From Micromonospora siamensis (GTDB taxonomy: Bacteria > Actinomycetota > Actinomycetes > Mycobacteriales > Micromonosporaceae): DNA of 64,000 bases. The position numbers and the translations under genes are program-made. The notes beneath the pieces were generated by a model, which did not search any database, had not been told where the DNA came from, and saw only the letters and a program-made list of their open reading frames with translations. Of this stretch, positions 34,756-43,170 are shown in pieces. How positions within the stretch are numbered: the first letter of the stretch is position 1; each line of letters begins with the position of its first letter. The stretch spans positions 1,426,001 through 1,490,000 of the forward strand of contig NZ_LT607751.1 of assembly GCF_900090305.1 (NCBI RefSeq), given 5' to 3'.

Positions 34756-35736
34756 ATGGGCAGCATCGTCGCCGAAAATCGCAAGAGCCTGATGCTCTTC
34801 TCCGGACGAGGGTTTCCGGAGCTGGCGAAGGAGATCGGTGAGGTGCTCGGCGTCGCGCCGACGCCGGCCGACGCCTACGAGTTCGCCAACGGTGAGATCT
34901 TCGTGCGGTTCAAGGACTCGGTACGCGGTTCGGACGCGTTCGTGGTCCAGTCGGTCACGCACGGCGTCAACACCTGGGTCATGGAGACCCTGATCATGAT
35001 CGACGCGCTGAAGCGGGGCTCCGCCAAGCGGATCACCGTGGTGCTGCCGTTCTACCCGTACGCCCGGCAGGACAAGAAGCACCGCGGCCGGGAGCCGATC
35101 TCCGCCCGCCTGGTGGCCGACCTGCTGAAGACGGCCGGGGCGAACCGGATCCTCACGGTCGACCTGCACACCGCGCAGATCCAGGGCTTCTTCGACGGCC
35201 CGGTGGACCACCTCTTCGCGATGGACGTCCTCGCCGAGTACGTCGAGCGCAAGTACGCGGGCCGGCCGATGACGGTGGTGGCGCCGGACTCGGGCCGGGT
35301 GCGGGTGGCCGAGCGGTGGACCGACCGGATGGGTGGCTGCCCGCTGGCGTTCATCCACAAGACCCGCGACCCGATGAAGCCCAACCAGGTGGTGGCGAAC
35401 CGGGTGGTCGGCGAGGTCGAGGGTCGGGTCTGCCTGATCGTCGACGACATGATCGACACCGGCGGCACGATCACCAAGGCCGCCGACATCCTCAAGGAGT
35501 CCGGCGCGGCGGAGATCGTGGTGGCGTCCACCCACGCGCTGCTGTCGGACCCGGCGACCGAGCGGCTGAAGAACAGCCCGATCAGCGAGGTCGTGGTGAC
35601 GAACACGCTGCCGCTGCCGCCGGAGAAGCAGCTCGACAAGCTGACGGTGCTGTCGATCGCTCCGCTGCTGGCGCGGGCGATCCGGGAGGTCTTCGACGAC
35701 GGTTCGGTGACCACCCTGTTCGGCGGCCTGAGCTGA
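34756..35736 (+). CDS. prs: Ribose-phosphate pyrophosphokinase (PRPP synthetase)
   Basis: Makes PRPP from ribose-5-phosphate and ATP for nucleotides, histidine, tryptophan and the decaprenyl-arabinose route. The 326 residues match the class I enzyme. The ATP-binding FPYYPY equivalent is LPFYPYARQDKK. The metal-binding DLHTAQIQGFF and the PRPP loop CLIVDDMIDTGGTI are present. The ATG at 34756 is preceded by GGGAG. It lies downstream of glmU and ends at a strong terminator. Confidence 0.97.
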   Translation: MGSIVAENRKSLMLFSGRGFPELAKEIGEVLGVAPTPADAYEFANGEIFVRFKDSVRGSDAFVVQSVTHGVNTWVMETLIMIDALKRGSAKRITVVLPFYPYARQDKKHRGREPISARLVADLLKTAGANRILTVDLHTAQIQGFFDGPVDHLFAMDVLAEYVERKYAGRPMTVVAPDSGRVRVAERWTDRMGGCPLAFIHKTRDPMKPNQVVANRVVGEVEGRVCLIVDDMIDTGGTITKAADILKESGAAEIVVASTHALLSDPATERLKNSPISEVVVTNTLPLPPEKQLDKLTVLSIAPLLARAIREVFDDGSVTTLFGGLS

Positions 35737-35742
35737 GCCTTC

Positions 35743-35784
35743 CCGCCCCCGGTCCGGTCTTCCGGACCGGGGGGCGGATCTTTT
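35743..35784 (+). terminator. Terminator after prs
   Basis: A 15-bp GC stem with one bulged G and a TCTT loop, followed by GATCTTTT. Confidence 0.88.
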
Positions 35785-35876
35785 CCGGCCGGCAGGTTTG
35801 GCCACCCACCGGCCCGGGTAATGGGCCGGCCTATCGGGGATACGGGTACTGCTGCGAGGGGCGGATTCGGCTCGGG

Positions 35877-35882
35877 TAGACT
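35877..35882 (+). promoter_or_regulatory. Candidate -10 box for rplY
   Basis: TAGACT places the transcript start near 35889, giving a leader of about 165 bases before rplY. This is unusually long for the window. Confidence 0.45.
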
Positions 35883-35904
35883 GGTCCGGTTGCCACGGCG
35901 AGGG

Positions 35905-35967
35905 TGCCCGGCGGGCTGCTGAGAAGCACCGCACGGAGGCGCCGTCATCGACGCGGTGCTCCGGGCA
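35905..35967 (+). promoter_or_regulatory. Structured leader of rplY
   Basis: Two stems stack on one continuous 3' strand. TGCCCGG (35905-35911) pairs with CCGGGCA (35961-35967), and AGCACCGC (35925-35932) pairs perfectly with GCGGTGCT (35953-35960). A 13-base bulge lies on the 5' side, and a 20-base apical loop has a small inner ACGG/CCGT pair. The bulged two-stem shape in a ribosomal-protein leader could be a binding site for L25 itself, which recognises a stem of 5S rRNA. No other gene lies in 35737-36055. Confidence 0.5.
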
Positions 35968-36055
35968 GTCGTTCAGACGTAGAGCCCCTGCGAGCCCCTC
36001 GCCCAGCACCGCCAGACGACAAAGCCGCCGCAGCGAAAGCATCAGGAGTTTCCCC

Positions 36056-36763
36056 GTGTCCGAGGTAAAGATCAGCGCCGAGCCCCGTACCGAGTTCGGC
36101 AAGGGTGGTGCCCGTCGTACCCGCCGGGCCGGCATGGTGCCCGCCGTGCTGTACGGCCACGGCGAGAAGCCCAAGCACATCGCGCTCCCGGCCCGCGAGT
36201 TCGCCGCCGCCATCCGTAACGGTGGTGCCAACCAGCTCCTCGCCATCGAGGTGAGCGACGGCACCCAGGTGCTGGCGCTGCCGAAGGCGATCCAGCGTGA
36301 CCCGATCAAGGACACCTTCGAGCACGTGGACCTGATCCTGGTCCGTCGGGGCGAGAAGGTCACCGTGGAGGTCCCGGTCCAGCTGACCGGTGAGGCCGCG
36401 AGGGACACCCTGATCGTGCACGACCACGACACCCTGTCGGTGATCGCGGACGCGACCAAGGTTCCGGACCACCTGGAGGCCTCGGTCGAGGGCCTGGAGG
36501 CGGGCAACCAGGTCACCGCCGCCGACGTGGAGCTGCCGGCCGGCGTCGAGCTGGCCACCGACCCGGAGACCCCGGTCGCCGCGGTGACCGCCGCCCCGAC
36601 CGCCGAGCAGCTCGAGGCGACGCTGCCCGAGGTCGAGACCGCCGACGAGGAGGCCGAGGCCGGCGTCGGCGAGGAGACCGCCGAGTCGTCCGAGGGCGCC
36701 GAGGCCGGCGAGCCGGCCGCCGCCGGTGGCGAGGAGAGCGCCGAGGCCAAGACCGAGGCCTGA
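36056..36763 (+). CDS. rplY: 50S ribosomal protein L25, long (TL5/CTC) form
   Basis: Binds 5S rRNA in the large subunit. 235 residues: the L25 domain (about 1-95, with [16 protein letters not shown] and VPAVLYGHGEK), the CTC beta domain (about 100-185), then a very acidic Ala/Glu-rich tail of about 45 residues that is probably disordered. The GTG at 36056 has AGGAG eight bases upstream. The long leader and its hairpins suggest post-transcriptional control. It is followed by pth, as in Rv1015c-Rv1014c. Confidence 0.96.
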   Translation: MSEVKISAEPRTEFGKGGARRTRRAGMVPAVLYGHGEKPKHIALPAREFAAAIRNGGANQLLAIEVSDGTQVLALPKAIQRDPIKDTFEHVDLILVRRGEKVTVEVPVQLTGEAARDTLIVHDHDTLSVIADATKVPDHLEASVEGLEAGNQVTAADVELPAGVELATDPETPVAAVTAAPTAEQLEATLPEVETADEEAEAGVGEETAESSEGAEAGEPAAAGGEESAEAKTEA

Positions 36764-36780
36764 TCGGTTCGAGATCGTGT

Positions 36781-36812
36781 GACAGGCGTCCCCGTCCTCG
36801 GGGGCGCCTGTC
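36781..36812 (+). terminator. Hairpin between rplY and pth
   Basis: A 14-bp stem with one G-T pair and a TCCT loop. It has no T run, so it may end transcription only partly or protect the rplY message. Confidence 0.65.
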
Positions 36813-36875
36813 GTCGTATCGGCGTCGCCCGCCGAGGGTGGGTCGGGCGCCGGGCTGACGCGGGAGGGAACGGGC

Positions 36876-37466
36876 GTGACGGACGAGTCGGGGCCGTGGC
36901 TGGTGGTCGGTCTGGGCAACCCGGGCCGGGAGTACGCCGGCAACCGGCACAACGTCGGCTTCATGGTGGCCGACCTGCTGGCCGGTCGGGTGGGCGCGAA
37001 GTTCGGGCGGCACAAGCGGGCGGTCGCCGAGGTCGCCGAGGGGCGGCTCGGCTTCGGTGGCCCGCGGCTGGTGCTGGTCAAGCCGTTGACGTACATGAAC
37101 CTCTCCGGTGGGCCGGTGGCCGCGCTGGCGCAGTTCTACAAGGTGCCGCTCGGCCAGGTGGTCGCGGTCCACGACGAGCTGGACATCCCGTACGGGCAGC
37201 TGCGGGTGAAGTGCGGCGGCGGTGAGGGCGGGCACAACGGCCTGCGGTCGATGTCGCGTTCCCTGGGGAGCAAGGACTACGTGCGGGTGCGGTTCGGCGT
37301 CGGCCGGCCCCCGGGCCGGCAGGACCCGGCGGACTTCGTCCTGTCGGACTTCGCCGCGGTCGAGCGCAAGGAGTTGGAGTTCCTGGTCGACCGGGCGGCG
37401 GACGTGGTGGAGTCGGTGATCACCCGCGGGGTGGAGCCGACCCAGAACGCGTTCCACGGGGTGTGA
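36876..37466 (+). CDS. pth: Peptidyl-tRNA hydrolase
   Basis: Releases tRNA from peptidyl-tRNAs that drop off the ribosome. The 196 residues match the bacterial Pth length. Motifs: [20 protein letters not shown] with the catalytic His, [38 protein letters not shown] and the C-terminal FVLSDF. The GTG at 36876 has GGGAGGGAA upstream. Confidence 0.97.
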   Translation: MTDESGPWLVVGLGNPGREYAGNRHNVGFMVADLLAGRVGAKFGRHKRAVAEVAEGRLGFGGPRLVLVKPLTYMNLSGGPVAALAQFYKVPLGQVVAVHDELDIPYGQLRVKCGGGEGGHNGLRSMSRSLGSKDYVRVRFGVGRPPGRQDPADFVLSDFAAVERKELEFLVDRAADVVESVITRGVEPTQNAFHGV

Positions 37467-37571
37467 GCCGGGCGGGGCGCGGCCGACCGCGCCGGTGCCG
37501 ACGGCGTAGATTGGCCTCTTCTGGCCTGGCGTGGGCGGTGACGCCCGTGGCGACGTGACGGGAGCGGACCG

Positions 37572-38405
37572 ATGGGCAGTCCACCGATGATCGACGGTGC
37601 GTTCGCGCGGTGGCTCGCCGCCCGGGCCGGGCAGGCGCTGATGACTCTCCGGGAGGAGATGGGCTTCGCCGACGGCGGCGCGCTCAAGGCCGCGGGCGAC
37701 AAGATCTCCCACGACCTGATCCGTACGGAGCTGGCCCGGTGGCGGCCGGGGGACGCGGTGCTCTCCGAGGAGGACGAGGGTTCCCGGCTGGCCTGGACGG
37801 CGGAGGTGAGCCCGGACGCGGTGTCCCGGATGGGCGCCGACCGGGTCTGGATCATCGATCCGTTGGACGGCACCCGGGAGTTCTCCGAGGAGGGCCGCTC
37901 GGACTGGGCGGTGCACGTGGCGCTCTGGGCGCGCAACGCGCCGACCCCGCACGGCCTGGTGGCCGGCGCGGTGGGGTTGCCGGCGCAGCACCGGGTGCTG
38001 GGCACCGACTACCCGCCGGCGTACCCGCCGATGACGCTGGAGGCGGCGACCTCGGGGGGTGGCCGGGTGATCCGGCTGGCGGCGAGCCGGTCGCGGCCGC
38101 CGGTGTTCCTGACGGACCTGGCCGAGGAGGTCGGCGCCCATCTGGTGCCGATGGGTTCGGCGGGGGCGAAGATCGCCGCGGTGGTCACCGGCGAGGTCGA
38201 CGGGTACATCCACGCGGGCGGGCAGTACGAGTGGGACTCGGCCGCCCCGGTCGCTGTGGCGACGGCCACCGGGCTGCACGCTTCCCGGATCGACGGTTCT
38301 GCGCTGAAATACAACGAGGCCGACCCGCGCCTGCCCGACCTGCTGGTCTGCCGCAAGGATCTCGCCAGTCGGTTGCTTGCGGCGTTGCAGCGGCACGCCG
38401 GGTAG
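37572..38405 (+). CDS. cysQ: 3'(2'),5'-bisphosphate nucleotidase CysQ (inositol monophosphatase family)
   Basis: Removes the 3'-phosphate from PAP and PAPS, clearing the by-product of sulfation and balancing the sulfate pool. 277 residues. Metal sites: EEDEG near residue 66 and WIIDPLDGTREF near 97, then YEWDSAAPVA near 220. The ATG at 37572 has GGAG seven bases upstream; a later in-frame ATG at 37587 is possible. It lies directly before cysD-cysN, which supports the nucleotidase call over general inositol phosphatase. Confidence 0.9.
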   Translation: MGSPPMIDGAFARWLAARAGQALMTLREEMGFADGGALKAAGDKISHDLIRTELARWRPGDAVLSEEDEGSRLAWTAEVSPDAVSRMGADRVWIIDPLDGTREFSEEGRSDWAVHVALWARNAPTPHGLVAGAVGLPAQHRVLGTDYPPAYPPMTLEAATSGGGRVIRLAASRSRPPVFLTDLAEEVGAHLVPMGSAGAKIAAVVTGEVDGYIHAGGQYEWDSAAPVAVATATGLHASRIDGSALKYNEADPRLPDLLVCRKDLASRLLAALQRHAG

Positions 38406-38420
38406 CCTGAGTCGCACTTC

Positions 38421-38450
38421 TTGACGAGTCCGACCGGAAAGGTCTGGAAT
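38421..38450 (+). promoter_or_regulatory. Candidate promoter of cysDN
   Basis: TTGACG (38421-38426), an 18-base spacer and TGGAAT (38445-38450) form a plausible housekeeping promoter 36 bases before cysD. The -10 overlaps the small inverted repeat GGAA-TCCCATGGG-TGGTTCC, a possible operator. No cysteine regulator is in the window. Confidence 0.45.
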
Positions 38451-38485
38451 CCCATGGGTGGTTCCCCGCGAATCGAGCTCCTGTC

Positions 38486-39397
38486 ATGACGGCCCCCGCC
38501 GCGTACCGGGTCTCGCACCTCGACGCGCTCGAGGCGGAGAGCATCTTCGTGATGCGCGAGGTGGTCGCCGAGATGGAGCGGCCGGTGCTGCTCTTCTCCG
38601 GCGGCAAGGACTCGATCGTGATGCTCCGGCTGGCGCAGAAGGCGTTCGCCCCGGCGAGCATCCCCTTCCCGGTGATGCACGTCGACACCGGCCACAACTT
38701 CCCCGAGGTGCTGGAATACCGCGACCAGCGGGTCGCCGAGCTGGGCCTCCAGCTGATCGTGGCGAGTGTGCCCGAGGCGCTGTCGAACGGCCTGGTCCGC
38801 GAGTCCGCCGACGGGATGCGCAACCGGATCCAGACACCGGTGCTGCTCGACGCGGTGGAGAAGCACCGCTTCGACGCGCTCTTCGGCGGCGCCCGGCGCG
38901 ACGAGGAGAAGGCCCGGGCCAAGGAGCGGGTGTTCAGCTTCCGCGACGAGTTCGGCCAGTGGGACCCGAAGAACCAGCGGCCGGAGCTGTGGTCGCTCTA
39001 CAACGGCCGGCACCACCCGGGCGAGTCGATCCGGGTCTTCCCGCTCTCCAACTGGACCGAGCTGGACGTCTGGCACTACATCGCCCGCGAGCGGATCCCG
39101 CTGCCGTCGATCTACTACGCGCACGAGCGTGAGGTGATCGAGCGGGAGGGGATGCTCTACGCGGTCAACGAGTTCATCCGCCCCAGGGCGGGCGAGGAGC
39201 GGTTCAAGGCCCAGGTGCGGTACCGCACGGTGGGCGACGCCTCCTGCACCGCGGCCGTCCGCTCCGACGCGGACACGGTGGAGAAGGTGATCGAGGAGGT
39301 CGCGGCGACCCGGATCACCGAGCGGGGCGCGACCCGCGGCGACGACCGGGTCAGCGAGGCCGCCATGGAGGACCGCAAGCGGGAGGGCTACTTCTGA
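38486..39397 (+). CDS. cysD: Sulfate adenylyltransferase subunit 2
   Basis: Catalytic ATP-PPi lyase-type subunit that joins sulfate to AMP giving adenosine phosphosulfate, driven by the CysN GTPase. The 303 residues match the family. The PP-loop is LLFSGGKDSIVML near residue 38. HVDTGHNFPEV and FGGARRDEEKARAKER follow, with SNWTELDVWHYI in the C-terminal half. The ATG at 38486 is preceded by GAGCTCCT with no strong ribosome-binding site. It overlaps cysN by one base (TGATG). Confidence 0.97.
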   Translation: MTAPAAYRVSHLDALEAESIFVMREVVAEMERPVLLFSGGKDSIVMLRLAQKAFAPASIPFPVMHVDTGHNFPEVLEYRDQRVAELGLQLIVASVPEALSNGLVRESADGMRNRIQTPVLLDAVEKHRFDALFGGARRDEEKARAKERVFSFRDEFGQWDPKNQRPELWSLYNGRHHPGESIRVFPLSNWTELDVWHYIARERIPLPSIYYAHEREVIEREGMLYAVNEFIRPRAGEERFKAQVRYRTVGDASCTAAVRSDADTVEKVIEEVAATRITERGATRGDDRVSEAAMEDRKREGYF

Positions 39398-40704
39398 TGA
39401 GCGTCGACACCGCGGCTGCGGCCGACTCCGTGCTGCCCGAGGGGCGCCCGATGGACCTGCTCCGGTTCGCCACGGCGGGCAGCGTCGACGACGGCAAGTC
39501 GACCCTGATCGGCCGGCTGCTCTACGACACCAAGTCGCTCTTCACCGACCAGCTCGCCGCGGTCGAGGCGGTCAGCGCGGCCCGGGGCGACGAGTACACC
39601 AACCTGGCGCTGCTCACCGACGGCCTGCGCGCCGAGCGGGAGCAGGGCATCACCATCGACGTGGCGTACCGCTACTTCGCCACGCCGCGGCGGAAGTTCA
39701 TCATCGCCGACACCCCCGGGCACATCCAGTACACCCGGAACATGGTCACCGGCGCCTCCACGGCCGACCTGGCGCTGATCCTGGTGGACGCCCGCAAGGG
39801 CCTGGTGGAGCAGTCCCGCCGGCACGCCTTCCTCTGCTCGCTGCTGCGGGTGCCGCACCTGGTCCTTTGCGTCAACAAGATGGACCTGGTCGACTGGTCG
39901 CAGGAGGTCTTCGAGCGGATCAGCGACGAGTTCACCGCGTTCGCCACGAAACTGGACGTGCCGGACCTGAGCGTGGTGCCGATCTCGGCGCTGCGGGGCG
40001 ACAACATCGTCTCCCGGTCGGAGAACATGCCCTGGTACGAGGGGCCGTCGCTGCTGCACCACCTGGAGCGGGTGCACATCGCCTCCGACCGCAACCTGGT
40101 CGACGTCCGGTTCCCGGTGCAGTACGTCATCCGCCCGCAGTCCACCACCGTCACCGACTACCGCGGCTACGCCGGTCAGGTGGCCTCGGGCGTGCTGAAG
40201 CCCGGCGACGAGGTGATGGCGCTGCCGTCCGGCTTCACCAGCCGGATCGCCTCGGTGGAGACCGCCGACGGGCCGGTGGACGAGGCGTTCCCGCCGATGT
40301 CGGTCACCGTACGGCTCGCCGACGAGATCGACATCTCCCGGGGCGACATGATCTGTCGGCCGAACAACGCCCCGGCGGTCACCCAGGACGTCGAGGCGAT
40401 GGTCTGCTGGATGGACGAGTCCCGCCCGCTCCAGGTCGGCGGTAAGTACGCCATCAAGCACACCACCCGGTCGGCGCGGGCGATCGTGCGCGGCCTGCAC
40501 TACCGGCTGGACATCAACACCCTGCACCGGGACGAGTCGGCCACCGAGCTGAAGCTCAACGAGATCGGCCGGGTCCGGCTGCGGACCACCGTGCCGCTGC
40601 TCGCCGACGAGTACCGCCGTAACCGGACGACCGGTGGCTTCGTGATCATCGACGAGACCACCAACCGGACGGTCGCCGCCGGCATGATCGTCGACACCGC
40701 CTGA
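39397..40704 (+). CDS. cysN: Sulfate adenylyltransferase subunit 1 (GTPase)
   Basis: EF-Tu-like GTPase that powers CysD. 435 residues. G1 is TAGSVDDGKSTLIGRLLYD, the switch II motif is DTPGHIQYTRNM and G4 is NKMDLVDW. Two beta-barrel domains follow. There is no C-terminal APS kinase (CysC) fused, unlike mycobacterial CysNC, and no cysC gene lies next to it. Translation is coupled to cysD by the TGATG junction. Confidence 0.97.
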   Translation: MSVDTAAAADSVLPEGRPMDLLRFATAGSVDDGKSTLIGRLLYDTKSLFTDQLAAVEAVSAARGDEYTNLALLTDGLRAEREQGITIDVAYRYFATPRRKFIIADTPGHIQYTRNMVTGASTADLALILVDARKGLVEQSRRHAFLCSLLRVPHLVLCVNKMDLVDWSQEVFERISDEFTAFATKLDVPDLSVVPISALRGDNIVSRSENMPWYEGPSLLHHLERVHIASDRNLVDVRFPVQYVIRPQSTTVTDYRGYAGQVASGVLKPGDEVMALPSGFTSRIASVETADGPVDEAFPPMSVTVRLADEIDISRGDMICRPNNAPAVTQDVEAMVCWMDESRPLQVGGKYAIKHTTRSARAIVRGLHYRLDINTLHRDESATELKLNEIGRVRLRTTVPLLADEYRRNRTTGGFVIIDETTNRTVAAGMIVDTA

Positions 40705-40759
40705 CCGCGCCCGCCGACCGTCGGCGCGGGTCGCGCCGGCACGATCACGCCCGAACATG

Positions 40760-40798
40760 GAAGTAGTGGCCTCCCCGACCGGGTGAGGCCACTACTTC
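40760..40798. terminator. Bidirectional terminator between cysN and galK
   Basis: A perfect 14-bp stem (GAAGTAGTGGCCTC with its complement), with a further three GC pairs inside. AT-rich outer bases give a T-containing end on both strands. Confidence 0.92.
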
Positions 40799-40843
40799 AT
40801 TGATCGAGCACGGTCATGTGCCGAGGCGCGGGCGCGGCGGCGA

Positions 40844-42004
40844 TCAGTCCAGGCGGGTGGCGCCACCGGCGGGCAGGACGGTGAAGTGGCCGGGGGCGGC
40901 GAAGCCGCGCTCGGCGTACGCGCTGGTCACGGCGGTCGCGACGCGCTCGGCGGAGGCCGCCTCGACCAGTGCGAGGACGCAGCCGCCGAAACCACCGCCG
41001 GTCATCCGGGCACCCAGCGCGCCCGCGTCCAGCGCCGCCTCGACGGCGGTGTCGATCTCCGGGACGGTGATCTCGAAGTCGTCCCGCATCGAGACGTGCG
41101 AGGCGGTCAGCAGCGGGCCGATCTCGCGTACCCGGCCGGCGCGGAGCAGTCCGACGGTGTCCAGGACCCGCTGGTCCTCGGTGACCACGTGCCGCACCCG
41201 GCGCCGGGTCTCCGGGTCGTCGAGGCGGCCCAGGGCGGCGTCGAGCCCGGCCGCGTCGACGTCGCGCAGCGCGGGCACCCCGAGCAGTTCGGCGGCCCGC
41301 TCGCAGGACTTCCGGCGGGCCGCGTACTCGCCGTCGACGTGCCGGTGCGGGGCCCTGCTGTCCACCACCAGCACGGCCAGCCCGGCCGCGTCCAGGTCGA
41401 ACGGGATCTGCTCGACCGCCTCGGAACGGCAGTCCAGGAAGAGCGCGTGCCCCTCCCGGCAGCGGATGACGGCGGACTGGTCCATGATCCCGGTGGGCGC
41501 GCCGACGTAGGCGTTCTCGGCCCGCTGCGCCAGCCGGGGCTGCCGGTCGGCGGGCAGGTCCAGCCCGCCCAGGTCGACCAGGGCGGCGAGCACGGCCGCC
41601 TCCAGCGCCGCCGAGGAGGACAGGCCGGAGCCGAGCGGAACGTCCGAGGCGAGCGCGATCCGGGCGCCCGGCACGGCGTACCCGGCGTCGCGGAGCGCCC
41701 AGACCACCCCGGCCACGTACGCGCCCCAGCCGGTGACCCGGCCGGGTTCGTCGACGTCCGAGCCGCCGAAGGTGATCCGCTCACCGGAGAGCTCCGACCA
41801 CACCGTCCACCGGTCGGCGTCGTGGCGGTCGGCGGCGGCGACCGTACGCAGCGGCAGGGCGAAGGGCAGCACGAAGCCGCCGTTGTAGTCGGTGTGCTCG
41901 CCGATCAGGTTCGCCCGGCCGGGAGCCGCCCAGCGGCCGGCGGGCTGCTCGGCGTACTCCTGACGGAAGCCGGCGGTGGCGCGGGCCGCGACGTCCTTAC
42001 TCAC
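40844..42004 (-). CDS. galK: Galactokinase
   Basis: Phosphorylates galactose at C1, first step of the Leloir pathway. GHMP kinase of 386 residues: GRANLIGEHTDYNGGFVLP near residue 28, the ATP loop DVPLGSGLSSSAALE, and GARMTGGGFGGC near the end. The GTG at 42004 overlaps the galE stop codon (GTGA). galT is not in the window, so galactose-1-phosphate uridylyl transfer must be encoded elsewhere. galU lies 38 kb away in this window. Confidence 0.96.
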   Translation of the reverse strand: MSKDVAARATAGFRQEYAEQPAGRWAAPGRANLIGEHTDYNGGFVLPFALPLRTVAAADRHDADRWTVWSELSGERITFGGSDVDEPGRVTGWGAYVAGVVWALRDAGYAVPGARIALASDVPLGSGLSSSAALEAAVLAALVDLGGLDLPADRQPRLAQRAENAYVGAPTGIMDQSAVIRCREGHALFLDCRSEAVEQIPFDLDAAGLAVLVVDSRAPHRHVDGEYAARRKSCERAAELLGVPALRDVDAAGLDAALGRLDDPETRRRVRHVVTEDQRVLDTVGLLRAGRVREIGPLLTASHVSMRDDFEITVPEIDTAVEAALDAGALGARMTGGGFGGCVLALVEAASAERVATAVTSAYAERGFAAPGHFTVLPAGGATRLD

Positions 42005-42984
42005 CGGTCGCCCAGGACGTGGGCGCGATAGAAGGCCCACGCGTCGCCGACCATGTCGTGCAGGGTCGGCTTCTCCGGCTCCCAGCCCAGCTCCTCGCGG
42101 GCCAGGGCGGAGGAGGCGACCAGTTCGGCGGGGTCGCCCTCGCGGCGCGGCGCCGTCTCGACCGGCACCGGCTCGCCGGTGACCTCGCGGACCACCTCGA
42201 CCACCTGCCGGTTGGTGAAGCCGTTGCCGTTGCCGAGGTTGTAGATGCGGTGCCGGCCGGGCGCGGCGGCGGTGAGCGCGAGCAGGTGCGCCCGGGCCAG
42301 GTCCACCACGTGGATGTAGTCGCGGACGCAGGTGCCGTCCACGGTGGGGTAGTCGTCGCCGAAGATCTGGAGCTTGTCCCGCCGGCCGGCGGCGACCTCC
42401 AGGGCGATCGGGATCAGGTGGGTCTCCGGGTCGTGCCGCTCGCCGATGGCCAGGTCGCCACGGAGGTACGCGCCGGCCACGTTGAAGTAGCGCAGCGACA
42501 CGGCGGCCAGGTCGTGCCCGATCGCCTCGGAGGTGAGCGCCATGTCGACGGCCAGCTTGGTGGCCCCGTACGTGTTGGTGGGGGCCTTGACGGCGGTCTC
42601 CGGGATGGGCAGCTCCAGCGGGTTGCCGTAGACGGCGGCGGTGGAGGAGAAGACCAGCCTCGGCACCCCGGCGGCCCGGACGGCGTCGATCAGCGCGAGC
42701 GAGCCGACGGTGTTGTTCCGCCAGTACAGCTCCGGCTTGACCATCGACTCGCCGGCGGCGATGAGGGCGGCGAAGTGCAGCACGCCGTCGAAGCCGGCGT
42801 CCGGGGTGAGGACCTGGGCCGCCTCGTGGACCGGCAGGTCGACGTGGGTCGCCTCCGGGGCGAGGGCCGCCCGGTGCCCGGTCCGCAGGTCGTCCAGGAC
42901 GGTCACCTCGTGGCCGTTGTCGAGCAGCATCCGGGTCACCACGCTGCCGATGTATCCGGCGCCGCCGGTGACGAGCAGTTTCAC
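42001..42984 (-). CDS. galE: UDP-glucose 4-epimerase
   Basis: Interconverts UDP-glucose and UDP-galactose. Extended short-chain dehydrogenase of 327 residues: NAD motif VTGGAGYIGS, the catalytic Ser/Thr in FSSTAAVYG and YxxxK in TYGATKLAVD. NGFTNRQVVEVV is in the substrate domain. The ATG at 42984 has GGAGGAA well placed, so this message has a leader, unlike many neighbours. It forms an operon with galK. Confidence 0.96.
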   Translation of the reverse strand: MKLLVTGGAGYIGSVVTRMLLDNGHEVTVLDDLRTGHRAALAPEATHVDLPVHEAAQVLTPDAGFDGVLHFAALIAAGESMVKPELYWRNNTVGSLALIDAVRAAGVPRLVFSSTAAVYGNPLELPIPETAVKAPTNTYGATKLAVDMALTSEAIGHDLAAVSLRYFNVAGAYLRGDLAIGERHDPETHLIPIALEVAAGRRDKLQIFGDDYPTVDGTCVRDYIHVVDLARAHLLALTAAAPGRHRIYNLGNGNGFTNRQVVEVVREVTGEPVPVETAPRREGDPAELVASSALAREELGWEPEKPTLHDMVGDAWAFYRAHVLGDR

Positions 42985-43157
42985 GTCGCGTTCCTCCAGC
43001 CTGGGGCGTCACTTCCGGTGATCATCGTAAGGCCGGCCGGGGGTCCCGGTCCATCGTCGACGCCTCCCCATTCCATCACGAAGCAACGCGATCAAACAGA
43101 CCCGAACATGGGCGGCCCTGATGCCCGTTTCCGCCGGTGCGGAGGGTCGCCGGTGTC

Positions 43158-43163
43158 TACCAT
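43158..43163 (+). promoter_or_regulatory. -10 box of the CorC-like gene, leaderless geometry
   Basis: TACCAT is followed by seven bases and the ATG at 43171. Confidence 0.55.
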
Positions 43164-43170
43164 CGCTGTC

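Noticed and set aside
35941..35982. Small open frame in the rplY leader ending at TAG 35980
   Set aside because: Its only start codon is a GTG giving eight codons without a proper ribosome-binding site. The bases are better explained by the stems of the leader structure.
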